Shown: piece by piece, positions 47,144 through 57,507 of the stretch
How the letters are laid out: each line of letters opens with the position of its first letter
Position numbering within the stretch: the stretch's first letter is position 1
NCBI GenBank assembly: GCA_030268105.1
Contig: BSDZ01000010.1
Location: 3,324,001 to 3,388,000, forward strand
Direction: 5' to 3'
DNA: 64,000 nucleotides
DNA from: Volvox africanus
Lineage: Eukaryota; Chlorophyta; Chlorophyceae; Chlamydomonadales; Volvocaceae
The notes under the pieces: generated by a model
The model's input: only the letters and a program-made list of their open reading frames with translations
What the model was told of the DNA's origin: nothing
The model's database searches: none
Position numbers and translations under genes: made by a program

Positions 47144-49504
47144 ATGCCCAATATTACGGACCTTTTCGACCAACTCCAAGGAGCTACCATTTTCAGCTCC
47201 CTGGACTTACAGCAGGGGTATCATCAAATACTGATCTCTCCCGAGGATGTGGAGAAAATGGCCTTCATAGCCCCAGGCATGGGCCAGTTTCAGTTTAAGG
47301 TACTTTGCTTTGGACTGACCAATGCCCCTGCAACGTTCCAAGCAGTGATGAATCGTGTCTTCACTGACTACATTGGCAAATTTGTGCTAGTGTACTTGGA
47401 CGATATACTGGTCTTTAGTAAGACCCCGGCCGAGCATGAACAGCACCTCCGTTTGGTGCTGTCCTTGCTCCGAAAGCACCAATTCAAGGCAAAATTGTCG
47501 AAGTGTCAGTTCAACCGGTTCGAACTGCACTTCCTTGGCCACAAAGTAAGCCAAGAAGGCTTAAAGGTGGACGACCGCAAAGTAACAGTCATTAAAGACT
47601 GGCCTGTCCCCACGGATATTAAGCGACTGCGGGCGTTCCTTGGCTTAGCCAATTATTTCAGGAGGTTTATTCAGGGTTATTCCTCCCTTGTGGCCCCCCT
47701 CACAACCCTTACCAGTGAGAAAGTGCCCTTCCACTGGACCGAAGCCTGCGAGGCAGCCTTCCAGGGTGTGAAGCATGCCTTGACAAATGCACCAGTACTT
47801 AAACTCCCCGAGCTTGATAAACCTTTCACGGTTTGGTCTGATGCCTCAATACATGGCACAGGAGCCGTCCTCTTGCAGGATGACCACCCTGTCGCCTATA
47901 CCAGTTCTAAATTCAATAAGGCAGAGTACAACTACTCAACAACAGACCAAGAGTGCCTCGGCACTGTCTTAGCCCTGGAAGAGTGGCGTTGTTACCTTGA
48001 AGGCGCCAGTGATGTAACGTTGATCACGGATCACCAACCACTGGTATACCTCCAAGAACAGAAAAGCGTGGATAAGCTATCCCGCCGCCAAGCTCGTTGG
48101 ATGGAGCGATTATCACGTTTCACATTTAAATGGGAGTATCGCCCTGGTCGGGTGAACGTAGCTGACCCTATCAGTCGGGTCCACGACGTGGTGCTCAACT
48201 TGCTTTCTGCCGCACTGATTGACAGCGACTTAGGACACCGAATCATCCGCGGGTATGACGGTGATCCCAATCTCACGAAAACTAAGGTAGCAAAGCTGCG
48301 GCTCAAAAAGAAGGGTAACTTCTGGTACAATGGGTCCCAGATTTACATCCCTAATCACGCTGACTTACGACGGGTCATCATGAAAGAGTATCATGATACC
48401 CCATGCGCTGGCCACCGCGGCATTGACCGCACCAAACAAGCGATCGCACAAACGTACTGGTGGCCTGGACTAGATACTGACGTGAAGGCCTACGTCAAGT
48501 CTTGTCCTCAATGTCAGCATAACAAACCAACCAACACTAAGCCAGGTGGTTTGCTGCAGCCGCTCCCCATACCTTCTTCCGTGTGGGAGAGCATATCAAT
48601 GGATTTGATAACCCAGCTACCAACAACTCGCAATGGGCATGATGCGATCGTAGTGTTTGTGGACCGGCTGAGCAAAATGACGCACTTTGCTCCCACACAC
48701 ACGACTGCAGGAGAGGAAGAGTTGGCTTGCCTTTTTGTAGCCACTGTATTCCGGCAGCACGGCCTTCCAAAGAACATTATCTCTGACCGGGACCCACGCT
48801 TTACAAGCAATTTCTGGAAGGAAATATTTCGCCTATTGGGCACCCACCTCCATATGAGCACAGCCTTCCATCTACAAACAGATGGACAAACAGAGCGAAT
48901 GAACCGCTTACTGGAAGAGACATTATGGCACTATATCTCCCCTAATCAGGATGATTGGGATGATCACTTACCGTTGATTGAGTTTGCTATCAATAACTCC
49001 AAACAACGTTCGACAGGTATGACACCATTTTTGCTTAATGGTGTCCAGCAACCGCTTGTGCCGGTTGACCTGCATATACCCTCGAAAGTGCCAGCTGCTG
49101 ATGAGTACTCCACCATCATGCGCAAGCGATTGCAACTCGCTAAAACTTGTCTCCAGGCTGCGCAATCTAGACAAAAACAGGATGCTGACTCTTCTCGGCG
49201 CCTCGTGCGTTATGAGGTTGGGCAAAAAGTGCTGTTAAGTACCAAGAATATTAACCTTAAAAAACCTGGAACTAAGAAGCTGATACCAAAATTCATCGGC
49301 CCATATACAGTTGTCGCTAATATCGGTGAAACAGCGGTAAAACTTGGCTTACCAGCTGAATCTCGCCTACACCCGGTCTTTCATGTGTCACTCCTGAAAC
49401 CATTCAAGGAGGACGCTCAGCGACAACCACCCTCACCACTTGTTATTGAGGGTGAACCATTCTACATGGTTGAAGCCATTGTAGATCATCGGGATGTCTC
49501 AATC
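47144..49504 (+). pseudogene. Family D RT, RNase H and integrase, continuing after nonsense codon
   Basis: In the same frame as the preceding ORF: RT (SSLDLQQGYHQI, VYLDDILVFSK), RNase H (SDASIHGTGAVLL, TTDQECLG, ITDHQPL), integrase zinc region (H-H-C-C, CPQCQHNK), SMDLITQLP, SDRDPRFTS, GQTERMN (D,D,E), GPYTVVANIG, then FYMVEAIVDHRDV as the first strand of a chromodomain. The frame continues without interruption into family A sequence to 50830, so 1,228 codons form an accidental fusion of two families. Confidence 0.8.
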
Positions 49505-49868
49505 GGACTGCTTTTGAGGCCGTGGGTGGGCTGTTGTGCCACCACCGCGCAGATTTCTGTGGATGCTGAGGTTGAGGCCCTACTGTCGCAGTATGAGGAC
49601 GTCTTTAAAGATATCCCTGGCCTACCACCTATGCGTCCTGTTGATCACACAATCCCTCTCATGCCTGGAGCGCAGCCTACGGCCCGGCCAATGTACAGGT
49701 TGAGTCCATTGGAGCTGGACGAGGTAAAGCGCCAGGTGACGGATTTGCTCGCGAAGGGTATGATACGCCCCAGCACATCCCCGTATTCTGCACCGATTTT
49801 GTTTGTCGGTAAGAAGGATGGGACCTTGCGCATGTGCATCGATTACCGGGGGTTGAATGCGAGTACGG
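49505..49868 (+). pseudogene. Family A linker and RT N-terminus fragment
   Basis: The sequence from GLLLRPWVGCC through [11 protein letters not shown] to YRGLNAST matches 10590-10950 of element A2. Here the RT is intact across CCACCTATGCG, so this copy never received the nested LTR. It ends at about 49868 and, after a few filler bases, jumps to integrase. Confidence 0.75.
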
Positions 49869-49876
49869 CACCCTTC

Positions 49877-50759
49877 AGCAATAAGGCTTTGTCCGGTAAG
49901 GGTCATGGGTTGTTGCAACCATTGCCTGTCCCGGATGCGCCTTGGGAAAGTGTTTCCATGGACTTCGTAGTCGTGCTGCCCAAAACTGAGGGGAGATATG
50001 ATGCGGTGTTTGTAATGGTCGATCGCCTGACTAAGATGGTCCACTTAGCACCATGCACATCATCCTGCACGGCTGAGCTAACCGCACGTTTGTTTTTCGA
50101 TAATGTGGTTCGGTTACACGGGGTTCCCAAAAATGTGATCTCGGACCGCGGTGGACAGTTCACGTCTAAGTTTTGGGAAGCGCTCTGCAAGCTAATTGGC
50201 ATGCGCGTCAACCTGAGCACAGCGTACCACCCGCAGACTGATGGTCAAACCGAACGCACAAACCGCACGTTGGGTGGTATGTTGCGCAATTATGCTGGTC
50301 GCACACCTCTCGTTTGGGATACGTATTTGACTGCGGCAGAATTCGCGCTTAACAACACTGTTAACCGCTCTACAGGCAAAAGTCTGTTCTTTCTTAATTA
50401 CGGGTTTCATCCCGCGCTACCCGTGTGGCGTGAGTTGGAAGTGAACGTGCCTGCTGCTAAACTTTTTGCCAAGTCTTTTATGTCCCGAATCACAGACGCG
50501 AAGTCGTGTTTGGACACGGCGCAGCAACGAACGACAGAATACTACAACAAATCCAAGCAGGATGTGACGTTTTCGGAAGGGCAACTCGTGTTGCTAAGCA
50601 CCAAGAACTTGCGTTCCTTGGCCGACGGATCCCGAAAACTCTTACCCCGCTGGATTGGTCCGTATCCTGTCATGCGCATGGTTGGGAATGTGGCTGTGGA
50701 GCTTGCATTGCCCGCTGATATGACTATTCACCCCACGTTTCACGTATCGCTTGTCCGTC
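49877..50759 (+). pseudogene. Family A integrase fragment, split by family B
   Basis: From KALSGKGHGLLQPLP through SMDFVVVLP, SDRGGQF, GQTERTN and GPYPVMRMVG to VSLVR. It is cut at CCGTC by family B and resumes at 57936. RNase H and the integrase zinc region are missing upstream by deletion. Confidence 0.8.
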
Positions 50760-51182
50760 TGTTGTATATGGTACCCACGAAGGGTGGTATCAAAAGATAC
50801 CGGTTGTTGTGCCAGAGCCCGATTAAGTAGAGCCGCCGACTAGGTCGTACTTGAGAGACCATAAGGCCTCGAACCGGGCGTGACCTTCAGAAGTCACCAC
50901 TACAACCGGAGATTCAGTGAACCAGGAACCAGATGTTCCACCATTTACCATTCAGGCGGTAAATGGCCCATTCCATACAGGTTATGGAGTAACCGACAGG
51001 TTCGGATGTTTCAGGAAGTCGGTTAGTATTGGTCGTCGACAGCCGAGACCAAATCCACAAATCGAATGCCAGATGGAAACATGAAACAGTTAATATGATA
51101 ATTAAATATATTATATTATAAAATAATAAACAGATAATTATTATATCTTAATGAATTACCGAAATGCATTAAGGATACAACA
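50760..51182 (-). repeat. Family B 3' LTR (423 bp)
   Basis: On the plus strand it reads TGTTGTATATGG to GGATACAACA (ends TGTTGTAT/ATACAACA). It has a very AT-rich block at about 51095-51155. The adjoining minus-strand polypurine tract (AGAGGGGGAACAAT in element sense, 51183-51196) precedes it. Confidence 0.92.
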
Positions 51183-51251
51183 ATTGTTCCCCCTCTAGAT
51201 GCAGCGTCCCGATGCATGAAACGAGAGCAGACAGGTTGAAGTAGGACAGCG

Positions 51252-54200
51252 TCAGAGAGGTCCGTCCTTAGACTGTGCCCGCAGCCTAGCTTCATCAAGC
51301 AGGGGTTTCATGTCAGGGGTGAAGTTACGTGCCGGTTCCCAGCTATTGTGCTCAGATGAATACCCAGACCATTTAACCAGGTACTCATGCACATTGCGCT
51401 TACGCCTGCCCTTGCCAACACGTCGTGCACGGTAATCTAGGATACGTTTGACAGCATACAGGGTCTGCTTACCCGATAACCAGGTAGAGGGATTAGCTTC
51501 CGTAACAGGAGGGATGCTATCCTTAGCCTTAGGCAGAGTACCCCGATATGGACGTACGAGAGATACATGAAATGTGGGATGAATGCGTAGGTCAGGTGGG
51601 AGTTGTAACTCTACAGCCACCGACCCTACCATGCGTACGACAGGATAAGGCCCCACAAAGCGCGGTAATAACTTGCGAGACCCATCAGCCAGGGAACGAA
51701 GGTTCTTCGTGCTCAACATAACCAGCTGGCCCTTAGTGAACGTGACGTCCTTTTTGGACTTGTTATAATAGTCCATAGCCCGTTGCTGTGCAGCTTCCAG
51801 GCAAGCTTTAGCGTCAGTTAGTCGGGACACGAAAGACTTAGCAAACGTTTTTGCAGCTGGAACATTTACGTCCAACTCCCGCCAAACAGGCAAAGCAGGG
51901 TTAAAACCGTAATTCAGGAAAAACGGACTATTACCAACGGACCGGTTAGTAGCGTTATTAATGGCAAACTCAGCAGCGGCTAGGTAGGTATCCCATGCAG
52001 TAGGGGTGCGTCCTGCAAAGTTACGGAGCATATCACCCAGGGCACGGTTAACACGCTCTGTTTGCCCATCAGATTGGGGGTGGTAGGCGGTGGACAGGTT
52101 CACCCGCATTCCTACCAGAGTCCCCAGGGCGCCCCAAAACTTACTTGCAAATTGAGTGCCGCGGTCAGATACCACGGACTTGGGGACCCCATGCAAACGT
52201 ACCACATTGTCGAAAAATAGACGGGCCGTTTGCTCAGCTGTGCAGGATGATGTCGTGGGGGCCAGGTGGACCATCTTGGTGAAACGGTCGACCAGGACCA
52301 GCACGGCATCGTATCCTCCCTCAGTTTTGGGCAGCGCAACAATTAAGTCCATAGAGACGCTTTCCCACGGAGCGTCAGGAATAGGAAGAGGTTGGAGATG
52401 CCCATGTGCTTTACCAGACTGGGCCTTATTGCGCTGGCACAGGTCGCAACAGAGGACATAATTTTCGGTGTCCTTAGCCATGCGGGGCCACCAGAATTGA
52501 CGCCGCAAAAGCTCTAGTAACCGCGTGCAGCCAGGATGCCCAGCAAGAGGGCCGTCATGAAAACGTGAGAGAAGTTCACGACGTAATGAATCGTCGTTAG
52601 GTACGACAATCTGACGGTGGGATCCTTCCGATCGAATCCATAAGCCATGCTCCTGTACCAAGTGCCCCGTGTTGTTGTGAATTGTGAACCACGGGTCGGC
52701 TGCATAAGCCTGTTTCAAGCGCTTGGTAAAATCGGAGGGCACGAAGTTAGGTTTTGCCTGAGACCTACTCCGTGTGCTTACCGCCAGAATGGCTGCATGC
52801 AGTGAGGGGTGCCTACTGAGAGCATCAGCTATGTTAAGTGAGCCGCTCAGGTACTCCCAATCAAAGTTAAACCGTGCCAGGTATTCCATCCAGCGGGCCT
52901 GGCGTCGGTTAAGGGAGGGCACACCTTGCAGAAACGTAAGGGGTTTGTGATCAGTCTTGAGGGCAAAAGGCCGGCCCTCAAGGTAACATCGCCATTCCTT
53001 CAAGGCATGTAGGACCGCCAGAAATTCCTGTTCCCCAGTGGTATAACGGGTTTCAGCCCCCGAAAACTTCTTACTCGTGTATGCAATGGGGCGTCCCTGC
53101 TGCAACAGAACTGCCCCCGTCCCATGTATAGATGCATCAGTTATGACCTCTACACGGAACGGCAATGAGTAGTCAGGGAAGTGCAGGATAATATCATCAG
53201 AGATAGCACGCTTCAAAGCATCAAAAGCTTCTTGGCATGCGGGGGTCCAGGCCTCAGGTGAAGAGAAGGCTCCCTTACGTGTGAGGTTTGTTAGCGGTGC
53301 AGCAATGACTGAGTAGCGCTCTATGAACTTACGAAAGTAGTTGGTCAGGCCCAAAAACTTACGCAGTTCCTGAAGGTTGGAGGGCACTGGCCAATCCCGA
53401 ACAACAGCAGTTTTCCGGGGGTCCATCTGTATGCCACCCTGAGACACTATATGCCCCAGATACTCCACCTGTGGTTGTGCCCAGTGGCACTTAGAACGCT
53501 TAGCATACAGCTGCTCACGCCGCAGAACCTCAAAGACCAGGCGGAGGTGTTGTATGTGCTCCTCACGGGTCTTTGAAAACACCAGGATATCGTCTAGATA
53601 ACAGATGACGAATTTGTCGATGTATGGCCTGAAGATGCGGTCCATGACGGCTTGGAACGTTGCAGGGGCGTTCGTCAGTCCGAAACTAAGGACGGTATAT
53701 TCAAAATGGCCAAACGGCGTACGGAAAGCCGTTTTAGGGATGTCAGATTCTGCTATACGAATCTGATTATACCCCTGCTGGAGGTCAATAGAGCTAAAGA
53801 ATGCAGAATCTTTTAGCTTATCCAGCAGATCATCGACACGTGGGAGGGGGTAACGGTTCTTAACTGTTGCGGCATTTAACCCCCTATAGTCAATGCACAT
53901 TCTCAGAGTCCCATCCTTCTTTCCCACAAACAGAATAGGGGCGGAGTATGGGGATGTGCTTGGCCGTATCATACCTTTTTTCAGCAGCTCAGTAACCTGT
54001 CGTTTGACCTCGTCCAGCTCCAAGGGGCTTAGCCGATACATGGGGCGGGAAACGGGTACTGCACCAGGCACCAAAGGTATGGTGTGATCCACAGGCCGCA
54101 TTGGAGGCTTACCAGGGACCTCCTGGAATATATCTGCATATTCCTGTAACAGGGCCTCAAGCTCAGGGTCAGTGGCATCAGCTGGGATAGAAGTTGCATT

Positions 54201-55322
54201 CAGGTGCAACTTGGGCCGTACTAGTAAAGCATGGGCCCCCTTGCGAATCATGCGAACTGCTGCTTTTCTGCCAACAACTTCAGGTTCAGTATGCTGACAG
54301 ATAGCAGTGGTTGCATAATTAAAGCAAGGCGCAGGTGTCATCTGATCTGGTGGCTGTCCGGCAGTAGTAAAGGGTACCTTGCAGACTAGATTCCCCTTGC
54401 GCAGGCGCAAAGATTTAGCCTCATAGTCAAGGACAGCCCCATACTGTGCTAGCGTGGAAGAACCCAAGATATACGTGGCAGCGTCAGTTAGCTCAGGCAA
54501 CACGTATGGGCGGACATTTAACCTTAAAGGACCTGCAGATAGACGAAGATTAACCTGCCCCAAGATAGCCTGCTTACCCCCATCAGCAAGGGTAACTTCT
54601 GACCAGGAGCATGGGCTAGGTTTCAGGCCAAGCTGCGTAACCACTGAAGCCGAAATGAAATCATCACTGGCTCCAGAGTCGGCTAGGGCGGTGAACGTAC
54701 GACCTGCCGTACTTACGGTGATCAGAGGTACGCCAGCACCTATCAGGGCAGCAGCTTTAGGCAAGCAGAGAACTGAAATACAGGGTTCAGTCTCAGGCAA
54801 GCCCTCCTGAACCGATTTAGGAGCAGCAAACCAGACGTCAACAGAGTATAGGCTTCCAGGGAGTTGAACAACCTCACCTGCCATATCAAGGCTATGGAAA
54901 AGAGCCGTCCCTGGATTAAACCTTAAGACCCGTTGCATTCCCGACAGAAAAGAAGGGTTGCGTCGGGACACATACTCAGGCAGCAAGATGCATGCTGAGG
55001 TATCAGGGTGTTGACGTTTGCATGCCCTAAAGAGAGCTAATTGCTTCTGTAGCTCGCAGAGTGAAGAGGGAGTGAACAAGATAGTATGCCCACCCAAGTT
55101 AGCGGAGGATAGGGGGCGACCTTGAGGCTCAAACAGATTACAAAAGCCATCAAAGCCGGCACGGACAGTTCGTGCATCAAAAGAAAAACGTCTCCCTATC
55201 ACCTGCTCCACTTGGTTTAAAACAGAGGGCAAAAGAGCCCGTACTGCACGGCACTTTGCTACCATCTGGCCCACAGCAAAGACCCCAGGTGGTGATCCCT
55301 CTATACCAGCCTGGGCAAGTTC
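51252..55322 (-). CDS. Family B Pol: MTase-like domain, protease, RT, RNase H, integrase, chromodomain
   Basis: 1,340 intact codons from the first GTG (55274), or 1,356 if translation continues from gag through the amber at 55323-55325. Numbering from 55274: degenerate MTase-like domain 15-150 (FSFDARTV; FTPSS at 67-71 where family D has NPPY); protease DSGA 199-202; RT with SIDLQQG ~495 and YLDD 559-562; RNase H D713, E748/E750, D775; integrase zinc H906, H913, C943, C946 and D976, D1037, E1073 (DD35E); GPY 1208-1210; chromodomain ~1273-1325 with YLVKWSGY and NSWEP. No ATG lies near the start, which also argues for a Gag-Pol fusion. Confidence 0.93.
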   Translation of the reverse strand, partial: ELAQAGIEGSPPGVFAVGQMVAKCRAVRALLPSVLNQVEQVIGRRFSFDARTVRAGFDGFCNLFEPQGRPLSSANLGGHTILFTPSSLCELQKQLALFRACKRQHPDTSACILLPEYVSRRNPSFLSGMQRVLRFNPGTALFHSLDMAGEVVQLPGSLYSVDVWFAAPKSVQEGLPETEPCISVLCLPKAAALIGAGVPLITVSTAGRTFTALADSGASDDFISASVVTQLGLKPSPCSWSEVTLADGGKQAILGQVNLRLSAGPLRLNVRPYVLPELTDAATYILGSSTLAQYGAVLDYEAKSLRLRKGNLVCKVPFTTAGQPPDQMTPAPCFNYATTAICQHTEPEVVGRKAAVRMIRKGAHALLVRPKLHLNATSIPADATDPELEALLQEYADIFQEVPGKPPMRPVDHTIPLVPGAVPVSRPMYRLSPLELDEVKRQVTELLKKGMIRPSTSPYSAPILFVGKKDGTLRMCIDYRGLNAATVKNRYPLPRVDDLLDKLKDSAFFSSIDLQQGYNQIRIAESDIPKTAFRTPFGHFEYTVLSFGLTNAPATFQAVMDRIFRPYIDKFVICYLDDILVFSKTREEHIQHLRLVFEVLRREQLYAKRSKCHWAQPQVEYLGHIVSQGGIQMDPRKTAVVRDWPVPSNLQELRKFLGLTNYFRKFIERYSVIAAPLTNLTRKGAFSSPEAWTPACQEAFDALKRAISDDIILHFPDYSLPFRVEVITDASIHGTGAVLLQQGRPIAYTSKKFSGAETRYTTGEQEFLAVLHALKEWRCYLEGRPFALKTDHKPLTFLQGVPSLNRRQARWMEYLARFNFDWEYLSGSLNIADALSRHPSLHAAILAVSTRSRSQAKPNFVPSDFTKRLKQAYAADPWFTIHNNTGHLVQEHGLWIRSEGSHRQIVVPNDDSLRRELLSRFHDGPLAGHPGCTRLLELLRRQFWWPRMAKDTENYVLCCDLCQRNKAQSGKAHGHLQPLPIPDAPWESVSMDLIVALPKTEGGYDAVLVLVDRFTKMVHLAPTTSSCTAEQTARLFFDNVVRLHGVPKSVVSDRGTQFASKFWGALGTLVGMRVNLSTAYHPQSDGQTERVNRALGDMLRNFAGRTPTAWDTYLAAAEFAINNATNRSVGNSPFFLNYGFNPALPVWRELDVNVPAAKTFAKSFVSRLTDAKACLEAAQQRAMDYYNKSKKDVTFTKGQLVMLSTKNLRSLADGSRKLLPRFVGPYPVVRMVGSVAVELQLPPDLRIHPTFHVSLVRPYRGTLPKAKDSIPPVTEANPSTWLSGKQTLYAVKRILDYRARRVGKGRRKRNVHEYLVKWSGYSSEHNSWEPARNFTPDMKPLLDEARLRAQSKDGPL

Positions 55323-56702
55323 CTAGTGGTCCTTACCCTTATTTTTCTCCGCCCCCAGCATTGGGCAGGAGTCAACCCTATGTTGGTCGGAACCGCAACG
55401 GAGGCACATCCCATGTTGTTTACGGAAATGGAACTCCCGTCTAGTACATTTGAATGTGGTTAAATATTCCGCTAGGTTCTGCTTGGGCCCCTTCTTCTGC
55501 ACGTGGCCCCCTTTTGGGGCCAAGTGCCTCCCCTGCTGTCCGCCGCCCCTCTTAGACTTACCGGCGCCCTTAACCTGCCGCGGCTGATCCTCGTGCCCGG
55601 TGATGCCTGGACGAACGGATGCAGCCCGCGGTTTTTTGGTCGGGGGCGCCGGGGTCTCCTCGTCAGGGTCGTCGCAGGCCATGTCCTGTACCGACAGCAT
55701 GTTCATTTTGGGACGGGCCAGTTTGTCAGATTCCCGTCGGGCCAGTAACCTAAGTTCAGCTCCCAGGGAGAACTGAACCAAGTCTGTATATGACTTAAAG
55801 GTTTTACCCGACAGGTCAGTTGCACAGTCCCCACTAAGGTCGGATGAGAGGCCCTGCTGAAACCAAAACACACGCTCACTATCAGACAGGTCCGCAATGG
55901 GCGTGACAAGAGCCTCAAAGCGGCTCTGATAGGCAGAGACAGTTTCTCCAGGGCGCATGCGATATTTGCCAGCATTTAATTTCAGGCGTGCCTCAGTGTC
56001 ACGTGACTGGACCTGGGGTGCAAAACGGACAAGCAGTGCTTCTAGCAGTTCCTCAGATGTATAAGAATCCCTTGCGTTAGTCCATTGATCGTGCCATAAT
56101 CTTGCCGCGCCTTCAAAGGCAGTGGCCAAGAAAAGACGGCGCGTAGAGTCCTGTTGACCCCCACGGGCTGTGGCAAAGTAGTTCCTAACATTACGGACAA
56201 AGGCCCGTGTTAGAGGCGCAGCAACTCGTCCTAAATCAGAAAGCTTAACATCCATAGGGATATTCAGCTTAGGCACTGCGATCGCTATTTTTATCACCTC
56301 GTCCTCATGTCCAGTATGAGGAGGCCCAGGTGGCCTGGAAGAGGTGCCCGCAACAGCAGCACAAGTTGTTGCGGCAGCAGCGGGAGCCATCCCAGGAATA
56401 TCCACGGCACCAGGTGTCAAATGGTTTGACACTACAGCAGGGCCATGAACATAAAAAGGGGATGGGGCATAAATAGGTGATGTAGGTGCCTCAGGGGATG
56501 CTGTGCCGCCTTGCCTGGGAATAGGTGAAGGCTGGTTCGGAAGGTCGATACCACCTGCCACAGCAGCATTTGGTGGCTGTGTCAACCTAGAGAGCCATTC
56601 CCACCTATTCGCTTGGCTAGCATTAGCAGCAATCCGGCCAACAAACTGAAAGGTGTTGGCAGCAAGAGCCGAGACAGCATTCGCTAAGTTCGAGGCTTGC
56701 AT
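55323..56702 (-). CDS. Family B Gag (capsid and zinc knuckle)
   Basis: 459 residues starting ATG at 56702. Residues 1-140 are rich in Ala and Pro. The capsid-like Retrotrans_gag region spans ~145-330 (AIAVPKLNI, FLATAFEGAARLWHDQW, VSAYQSRFEALVTPIADL, VFWFQQGL). A basic Gly/Lys-rich tail and a CX2CX4HX4C zinc knuckle (C433, C436, H441, C446) bind RNA. It forms the particle in which reverse transcription occurs. The stop is TAG, in frame with pol. The capsid region clearly aligns with family A and C Gag. A splice-acceptor-like CTTTCAG lies just upstream of the ATG. Confidence 0.92.
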   Translation of the reverse strand: MQASNLANAVSALAANTFQFVGRIAANASQANRWEWLSRLTQPPNAAVAGGIDLPNQPSPIPRQGGTASPEAPTSPIYAPSPFYVHGPAVVSNHLTPGAVDIPGMAPAAAATTCAAVAGTSSRPPGPPHTGHEDEVIKIAIAVPKLNIPMDVKLSDLGRVAAPLTRAFVRNVRNYFATARGGQQDSTRRLFLATAFEGAARLWHDQWTNARDSYTSEELLEALLVRFAPQVQSRDTEARLKLNAGKYRMRPGETVSAYQSRFEALVTPIADLSDSERVFWFQQGLSSDLSGDCATDLSGKTFKSYTDLVQFSLGAELRLLARRESDKLARPKMNMLSVQDMACDDPDEETPAPPTKKPRAASVRPGITGHEDQPRQVKGAGKSKRGGGQQGRHLAPKGGHVQKKGPKQNLAEYLTTFKCTRREFHFRKQHGMCLRCGSDQHRVDSCPMLGAEKNKGKDH

Positions 56703-57252
56703 ATTGTATGCCTGAAAGCCTAACAGATCGAACTGCGAGTGACTGTTCTGGCGAAAGGCAAAGCAAAGGCAAGGACCAGGGCCTACCCAACGCTTGGATG
56801 CCTTCGATGAACTTCAAAAATTTTGAAGTCCGCGCGTGAAGTTGATTTGCGATGGATCGGAGTGACTGGGCAGAAGTGCCGCTCCGAAGGGTCTGAGGTG
56901 TTGACACTGCAGAAGCACTCACGGCGGTTGGAACAAACACAATACCTTTCAAGTAATAGAGATATATATGTATTAGTGAAAGCCGAAATGAATTCACGAA
57001 GTCGACTCCTCGTTGGATTCGATGCAAAGGTACTATCGAACCCGCAACTACAGGGATTCCTCAGCAAAACTGCAATACAAGTTCTAGATAGAAAGCAGTG
57101 TTGCAGGAAGATATTACATAACAGAGAAGGCAGAATTGTCTAGGTCGCGAGCCACGTTGACCGCGACTAACTTAGAGATTGACTTTAACAGAAAGCACAG
57201 CCAAACTCACAGAGAGCAGGTTCTAAGTGTCACTAGACTAATTTCGTGAATA
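56703..57252 (-). other. Family B untranslated leader, remainder
   Basis: About 550 bp between the short leader ORF and gag. I see no convincing coding sequence in it; the open frames overlapping it on both strands look like chance. Packaging signals are expected here but are not recognisable by eye. Confidence 0.5.
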
Positions 57253-57360
57253 TTACAGACCGGTGGTAGCCGCAGCGAAAATGGCGGCGCTCAGCTCCTC
57301 AGGCAATGTCTCCATGTCCCGAGGGATGTCGGCAGGAGGAAGATCGTGGTCGATGTCCAT
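57253..57360 (-). CDS. Family B leader ORF, 35 codons, homologous to the family A leader ORF
   Basis: It starts ATG at 57360, between the primer-binding site and gag, and ends LPEELSAAIFAAATTGL plus TAA. The last ~17 residues align with the family A leader ORF (FAEDLGRAILDAAASGL) although the surrounding leaders do not look alike. The role is unknown: a translated uORF controlling gag, or a first coding exon using the TGTAAT as donor. Phase does not fit a splice to the acceptor-like site before gag, which favours a uORF. Confidence 0.5.
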   Translation of the reverse strand: MDIDHDLPPADIPRDMETLPEELSAAIFAAATTGL

Positions 57361-57494
57361 TTATAAAAGGGCAGCTTGAGTGGCTTGAGCGCGTTGCGCG
57401 GTTAGAGTGGCTTGAGCAGTTACCACAGAAAGACTTGAGAAGGCTTGAACGATTTCAGCGGAAGACTTGACGAGACGTCCCAGGGAGGAACGGT

Positions 57495-57507
57495 CTCGAT
57501 ACCAGCT
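57495..57507 (-). other. Family B primer-binding site
   Basis: The minus strand reads TGGTATCGAGACC three bases inside the 5' LTR, the same 13 bases as the family A site at 6453-6465. Confidence 0.65.

Larger units (their letters stand above)
43715..49504 (+). mobile_element. Family D Ty3/gypsy element, 3' end and 3' LTR missing
   Basis: A different chromodomain-type element: 5' LTR 43715-44066, primer-binding site, gag, amber, MTase-like domain with NPPY, protease remnant, RT, RNase H, integrase and the start of a chromodomain. It breaks off at about 49504 in FYMVEAIVDHRDVS and passes directly into family A sequence, with no polypurine tract or 3' LTR. Frameshifts in gag and protease and a nonsense codon in RT make it defective. 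Confidence 0.85.

Noticed and set aside
51090..51160. AT-rich stretch as an origin or matrix-attachment site
   Set aside because: It is part of the family B LTR and is repeated exactly at 57840-57900.
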